This document shows positions 6,187-8,286 of a stretch of 8,286 nt of DNA, piece by piece. The notes beneath the pieces are model-generated. The model saw nothing but the letters and a program-made list of their open reading frames with translations. It had not been told where the DNA came from and ran no database searches. The stretch spans positions 1 through 8,286 of the forward strand of contig DATBIO010000232.1 in the NCBI GenBank assembly GCA_036556965.1, written 5' to 3'. The position numbers and the translations under genes are program-made. Numbering within the stretch: position 1 is the stretch's first letter; each line of letters opens with the position of its first letter. This stretch comes from DATBIO01 sp036556965. GTDB taxonomy: Bacteria; Acidobacteriota; Vicinamibacteria; Fen-336.

Positions 6187-7554
6187 ATGACGGAAGAAAA
6201 CCGGCCACTCGCTCCGCCAGGCACGCGCCGCTTCGCGGTGGAGACCTTCGGCTGCCAGATGAACGTGAACGACTCGGAGAAGGTGGCCGGCCTTCTCCTG
6301 GCCGAAGGGTACGCTCGGGTGGAGGACCCGGCGGACGCCGACTTCGTCTTCGTCAACACCTGCGCCGTCCGCGAGAGGTCCACCGAGAAGCTCTACCACC
6401 AGCTCGGCCGGCTCCGCCGCCTCAAGGAGAAGCGTCCGGGCCTGCGCATCGGCGTGGGGGGCTGCGTCGCCCAGCTGGAGGGCCGGCGCGTCCTGGAACG
6501 GGCGCCGGAAGTGGACGTGCTGGTGGGGACGCACACCCTCGCCCGCGTTCCCGAGCTGCTGGCCCAGGCGCGTGGGGGGATGCCGGGCGTGGACCTCGAC
6601 CGCGCGGCCGACTCGTTCTCGGTGCCGGATGCGGCGGTGGCGCACTCATCGAGCGTCCGCGCCTATGTCACGGCCATCGAGGGCTGCAACCACGTGTGCA
6701 GCTTCTGCGTGGTACCGCGCACGCGGGGCACCGAGGTCTGCCGGCCGGCCGACGCCATCGTGGCCGAGGTCGAGTCCCTGGTGGCGCGCGGGTACGCCGA
6801 GGTGATGCTGCTGGGACAGACCGTCAACGCCTACCGGCACGGAGGCGTGGACTTCGCCGAGCTGCTGGCCCGTGCGGACGCCGTGCCCGGACTCCGCCGC
6901 CTCCGCTTCACCACGTCCCACCCGGAGCACGTCGGACCGCGCATGGCCGAGGCCTTCCGCCGGCTCCCCACCCTCTGTCCCTACCTGCACCTTCCCGTGC
7001 AATCGGGCTCCGACCGGGTCCTGGCGGACATGCGGCGCGGCTACACGCGCGCACGGTACCTCGAGACGGTCGACCTGTTGCGCGGCCGGCGCCCCGACCT
7101 GGCGCTGACCAGCGACGTGATCGTGGGCTACCCGGGGGAGAGCGAGGACGACTTCGCGGACACGGTGTCCCTGGTGGAGGAGGTCGGCTTCGACGGCCTC
7201 TTCGTGTTCCTGTACTCGCCGCGGCCGGGCACCAGCGCCCTGCGCCTGGGCGACCCCGTGCCGGAGGAGGAGAAGAAGCGGCGTTTCCAGGTGCTCAACG
7301 AGCAGCAGCAGCGGCGGCAGGCGGGGCGCAACCAGTGTCGCGTGGGCACGAGCGAAGAAGTGCTGCTGGACGCCGTGACGGGCCCGGGCCGCCTCTCGGG
7401 CCGCACCCGCCACTTCCGCATCGTGCACGTCGACGGCCCCCCGTCCTGGCTCGGGCGTACCATTGACGTGGAGATCACGGGCGCCGGCGCCAACTCGCTG
7501 CTGGGCCGGGCCGCCGGTTCCTTGACCCTGGCGGCACGCGCACCTATGTTCTAG
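6187..7554 (+). CDS. miaB: tRNA-2-methylthio-N6-dimethylallyladenosine synthase MiaB
   Basis: Radical-SAM methylthiotransferase that converts i6A37 to ms2i6A37 in tRNAs reading codons that begin with U. It has 455 residues, the usual family size. The N-terminal MTTase domain (about 15-130) has the three cysteines for the auxiliary 4Fe-4S cluster: Cys23 in FGCQMN, Cys59 in NTCAVRE and Cys93 in GGCVAQ. The radical-SAM domain (about 155-370) has CNHVCSFC with Cys167, Cys171 and Cys174 binding the catalytic cluster, followed by VVPRTRGTE. A C-terminal TRAM RNA-binding domain follows (about 380-445). FGCQMN with NTCAVRE and the CVVPRTRG segment favour MiaB over the relatives RimO and MtaB. It lies 16 nt after recN and 12 nt before the DUF151 gene. 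The ribosome binding site is weak, so expression by read-through or coupling from recN is likely. Confidence 0.96.
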   Translation: MTEENRPLAPPGTRRFAVETFGCQMNVNDSEKVAGLLLAEGYARVEDPADADFVFVNTCAVRERSTEKLYHQLGRLRRLKEKRPGLRIGVGGCVAQLEGRRVLERAPEVDVLVGTHTLARVPELLAQARGGMPGVDLDRAADSFSVPDAAVAHSSSVRAYVTAIEGCNHVCSFCVVPRTRGTEVCRPADAIVAEVESLVARGYAEVMLLGQTVNAYRHGGVDFAELLARADAVPGLRRLRFTTSHPEHVGPRMAEAFRRLPTLCPYLHLPVQSGSDRVLADMRRGYTRARYLETVDLLRGRRPDLALTSDVIVGYPGESEDDFADTVSLVEEVGFDGLFVFLYSPRPGTSALRLGDPVPEEEKKRRFQVLNEQQQRRQAGRNQCRVGTSEEVLLDAVTGPGRLSGRTRHFRIVHVDGPPSWLGRTIDVEITGAGANSLLGRAAGSLTLAARAPMF

Positions 7555-7566
7555 CCGGGAGGCGGC

Positions 7567-8049
7567 ATGCAGATCGAGATGACGATCAAGGGCCTCATGA
7601 TCGACCCGATGACGAACATGCCGATCATCATCCTCCGCGACGAGGACGGCCAGCGCGTCCTGCCCATCTGGGTGGGCGTTTTCGAGGCCAACGCCATCGC
7701 CCTCCAGATCGAGAACGTGCAGACGCCGCGCCCCATGACGCACGACCTCCTCAAGAGCGTGATCGAGACGCTGCGCGCCACCGTCGAGCGCGTGGTGGTC
7801 TGCGACCTCAAGGAGAACACCTTCTACGCCACCATCCACCTGCGCACCGACGGCCACGAGCTGCTGGTGGATTCCCGTCCCTCGGACGCCATCGCCCTCG
7901 CCCTGCGCACGCAGACGCCGATCTTCGTGGAGGATGCCGTTCTGGCCTCCACCAGGCCCGACGATGCCGCGGACCCCACGGACCTGAGCCGCCTGCAGAA
8001 GTGGCTGGAGAACCTCTCGGACGACGAGCTGGGAAAGTACAAGATGTGA
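7567..8049 (+). CDS. DUF151 / bifunctional nuclease (BFN) family protein
   Basis: Small cytosolic protein of 160 residues. Family members include plant wound-induced nucleases with reported DNase and RNase activity; the role of bacterial members is poorly defined, so no specific substrate is claimed. The family pattern is clear: an N-terminal strand start (MQIEMTIKGLMIDP), the LPIWVGVFEANAIA block at 32-45, a central HDLLKSVIETL helix, and DSRPSDAIALALR at 102-114 followed by PIFV. The C-terminal 30 residues are acidic and charged (LSRLQKWLENLSDDELGKYK) and resemble the helical tail of many bacterial homologues. The start ATG 7567 has a good GGGAGG site 6 nt upstream, 12 nt after the miaB stop. 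Probably the last gene of the recN-miaB operon; a hairpin follows it. Confidence 0.93.
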   Translation: MQIEMTIKGLMIDPMTNMPIIILRDEDGQRVLPIWVGVFEANAIALQIENVQTPRPMTHDLLKSVIETLRATVERVVVCDLKENTFYATIHLRTDGHELLVDSRPSDAIALALRTQTPIFVEDAVLASTRPDDAADPTDLSRLQKWLENLSDDELGKYKM

Positions 8050-8053
8050 AGCC

Positions 8054-8071
8054 GGCCCAATCGCTTGGGCC
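8054..8071 (+). terminator. Possible terminator hairpin after the recN-miaB-DUF151 genes
   Basis: GGCCCAA (8054-8060), loop TCGC, TTGGGCC (8065-8071): a perfect 7-bp stem with a 4-nt loop, 4 nt after the stop codon. There is no T-run downstream (CCTGCCGTCC follows), so it could act as a weak or Rho-assisted terminator or an mRNA 3'-end stabiliser rather than a classical intrinsic terminator. Confidence 0.4.
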
Positions 8072-8097
8072 CCTGCCGTCCGCCACCCACAATATGC

Positions 8098-8127
8098 TTG
8101 ACCCATGCGCGGGCCTTTGCCTAAGAT
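8098..8127 (+). promoter_or_regulatory. Candidate sigma70-type promoter upstream of parA
   Basis: TTGACC (8098-8103, five of six consensus bases) and TAAGAT (8122-8127, four of six) are 18 nt apart, in the only non-coding gap of this strand and just after the hairpin at 8054-8071. Transcription would begin near 8134, giving a leader of about 100 nt before the parA start codon. Assigned by inspection. Confidence 0.5.
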
Positions 8128-8139
8128 CCGCTCCGTCGC

Positions 8140-8238
8140 ATGACCCACGGAACCCTGCCCCGGGCGCACGGGCGTCCGCCGTACCGGATTCGCAGGGTGG
8201 CCGCGCAGCCTGATCCCGCGCGCGGAGCACGTCGTTGA
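8140..8238 (+). CDS. Possible 32-codon upstream ORF overlapping the parA start
   Basis: ATG at 8140 opens a 32-codon frame encoding a basic peptide with many Arg and Pro residues. Its TGA stop (8236-8238) overlaps the parA TTG start (8235-8237) as TTGA, an arrangement typical of coupled genes. If the promoter at 8098-8127 is real, the ATG would be only about 6 nt from the transcript 5' end. No ribosome binding site is seen and the peptide resembles nothing I recognise. Its Arg/Pro-rich content is also what random GC-rich DNA gives, so it may well be chance. Confidence 0.15.
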   Translation: MTHGTLPRAHGRPPYRIRRVAAQPDPARGARR

Positions 8239-8286
8239 CCATCATCGCCATCGCGAACCAGAAGGGCGGCGTGGGCAAGACCACGA
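8235..8286 (+). CDS. parA: ParA/Soj-type chromosome partitioning ATPase, first 17 codons (cut by right edge)
   Basis: ParA-family ATPases bind DNA non-specifically when ATP-loaded and, with ParB on parS, segregate origins. Only 17 codons are visible: M1 then TIIAIANQ and the deviant Walker A KGGVGKTT at residues 10-17, with Lys10 being the signature lysine of the ParA/MinD group. The start is TTG at 8235 with GGAG at 8224-8227, 7 nt upstream. An in-frame TGA at 8211-8213 rules out a longer start, and no ATG or GTG lies in frame in between. The IANQKGGVGKTT form is typical of chromosomal Soj/ParA. MinD usually differs just before the Walker motif, but plasmid-type ParA or another orphan ParA cannot be excluded without the rest and without seeing parB. 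The gap 8050-8234 holds its candidate promoter and leader. Confidence 0.88.
   Translation, partial: MTIIAIANQKGGVGKTT

Noticed and set aside
4350..6383. 677-codon open frame on the minus strand opposite recN
   Set aside because: It is antisense to a complete RecN with all ATPase motifs. Its product is Arg/Gly/Leu/His-rich low-information sequence, as expected for the complement of a GC-rich gene.
6646..8169. 507-codon open frame on the minus strand opposite miaB and the DUF151 gene
   Set aside because: It overlaps two well-supported genes and an intergenic region, and shows no recognisable domain, signal or ribosome binding site.
8050..8286. parS sites or a replication origin near parA
   Set aside because: I see no match to the usual 16-bp parS palindrome and no DnaA-box cluster or AT-rich stretch in the visible part.

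Overview
The window is very GC-rich (roughly 70% by eye) and comes from a diderm (Gram-negative type) bacterium, because it carries nearly a whole Tol-Pal envelope system. I see no phage, insertion sequence, CRISPR array, tRNA or rRNA. The base composition and gene set would suit a high-GC Methylomirabilota/Rokubacteria-type or deltaproteobacteria-like genome, but that assignment is only a guess from general appearance.

Left half, minus strand (4353 down to 1): tolQ, tolR, a short TonB-like tolA, tolB, pal and the start of cpoB/ybgF, which runs off the left edge. The genes are tightly packed: gaps of 18, 2 and 36 nt, a 1-nt overlap (tolR/tolA) and a 47-nt overlap (tolA/tolB). TolQ and TolR form the proton-driven inner-membrane motor. 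The TolA/TonB-like protein carries the energy across the periplasm. TolB and the lipoprotein Pal link the outer membrane to peptidoglycan, and CpoB tunes the system during division.

Right half, plus strand (4482 to 8049): recN (double-strand-break repair), miaB (tRNA ms2i6A methylthiotransferase) and a DUF151 bifunctional-nuclease-family gene, spaced 16 and 12 nt apart and probably one operon. After a 185-nt gap with a small hairpin and a good sigma70-like promoter, a ParA-type partitioning ATPase starts at a TTG codon and is cut by the right edge after 17 codons.

The two gene blocks diverge from a 128-nt region (4354-4481). The most notable non-coding signal lies there: a 30-bp inverted repeat with 11-nt arms (10 of 11 positions symmetric) and an 8-nt centre. 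It sits on the -35 element of the best candidate recN promoter and looks like an operator. The coding content is otherwise conventional housekeeping, and I found no convincing undescribed multi-gene system.
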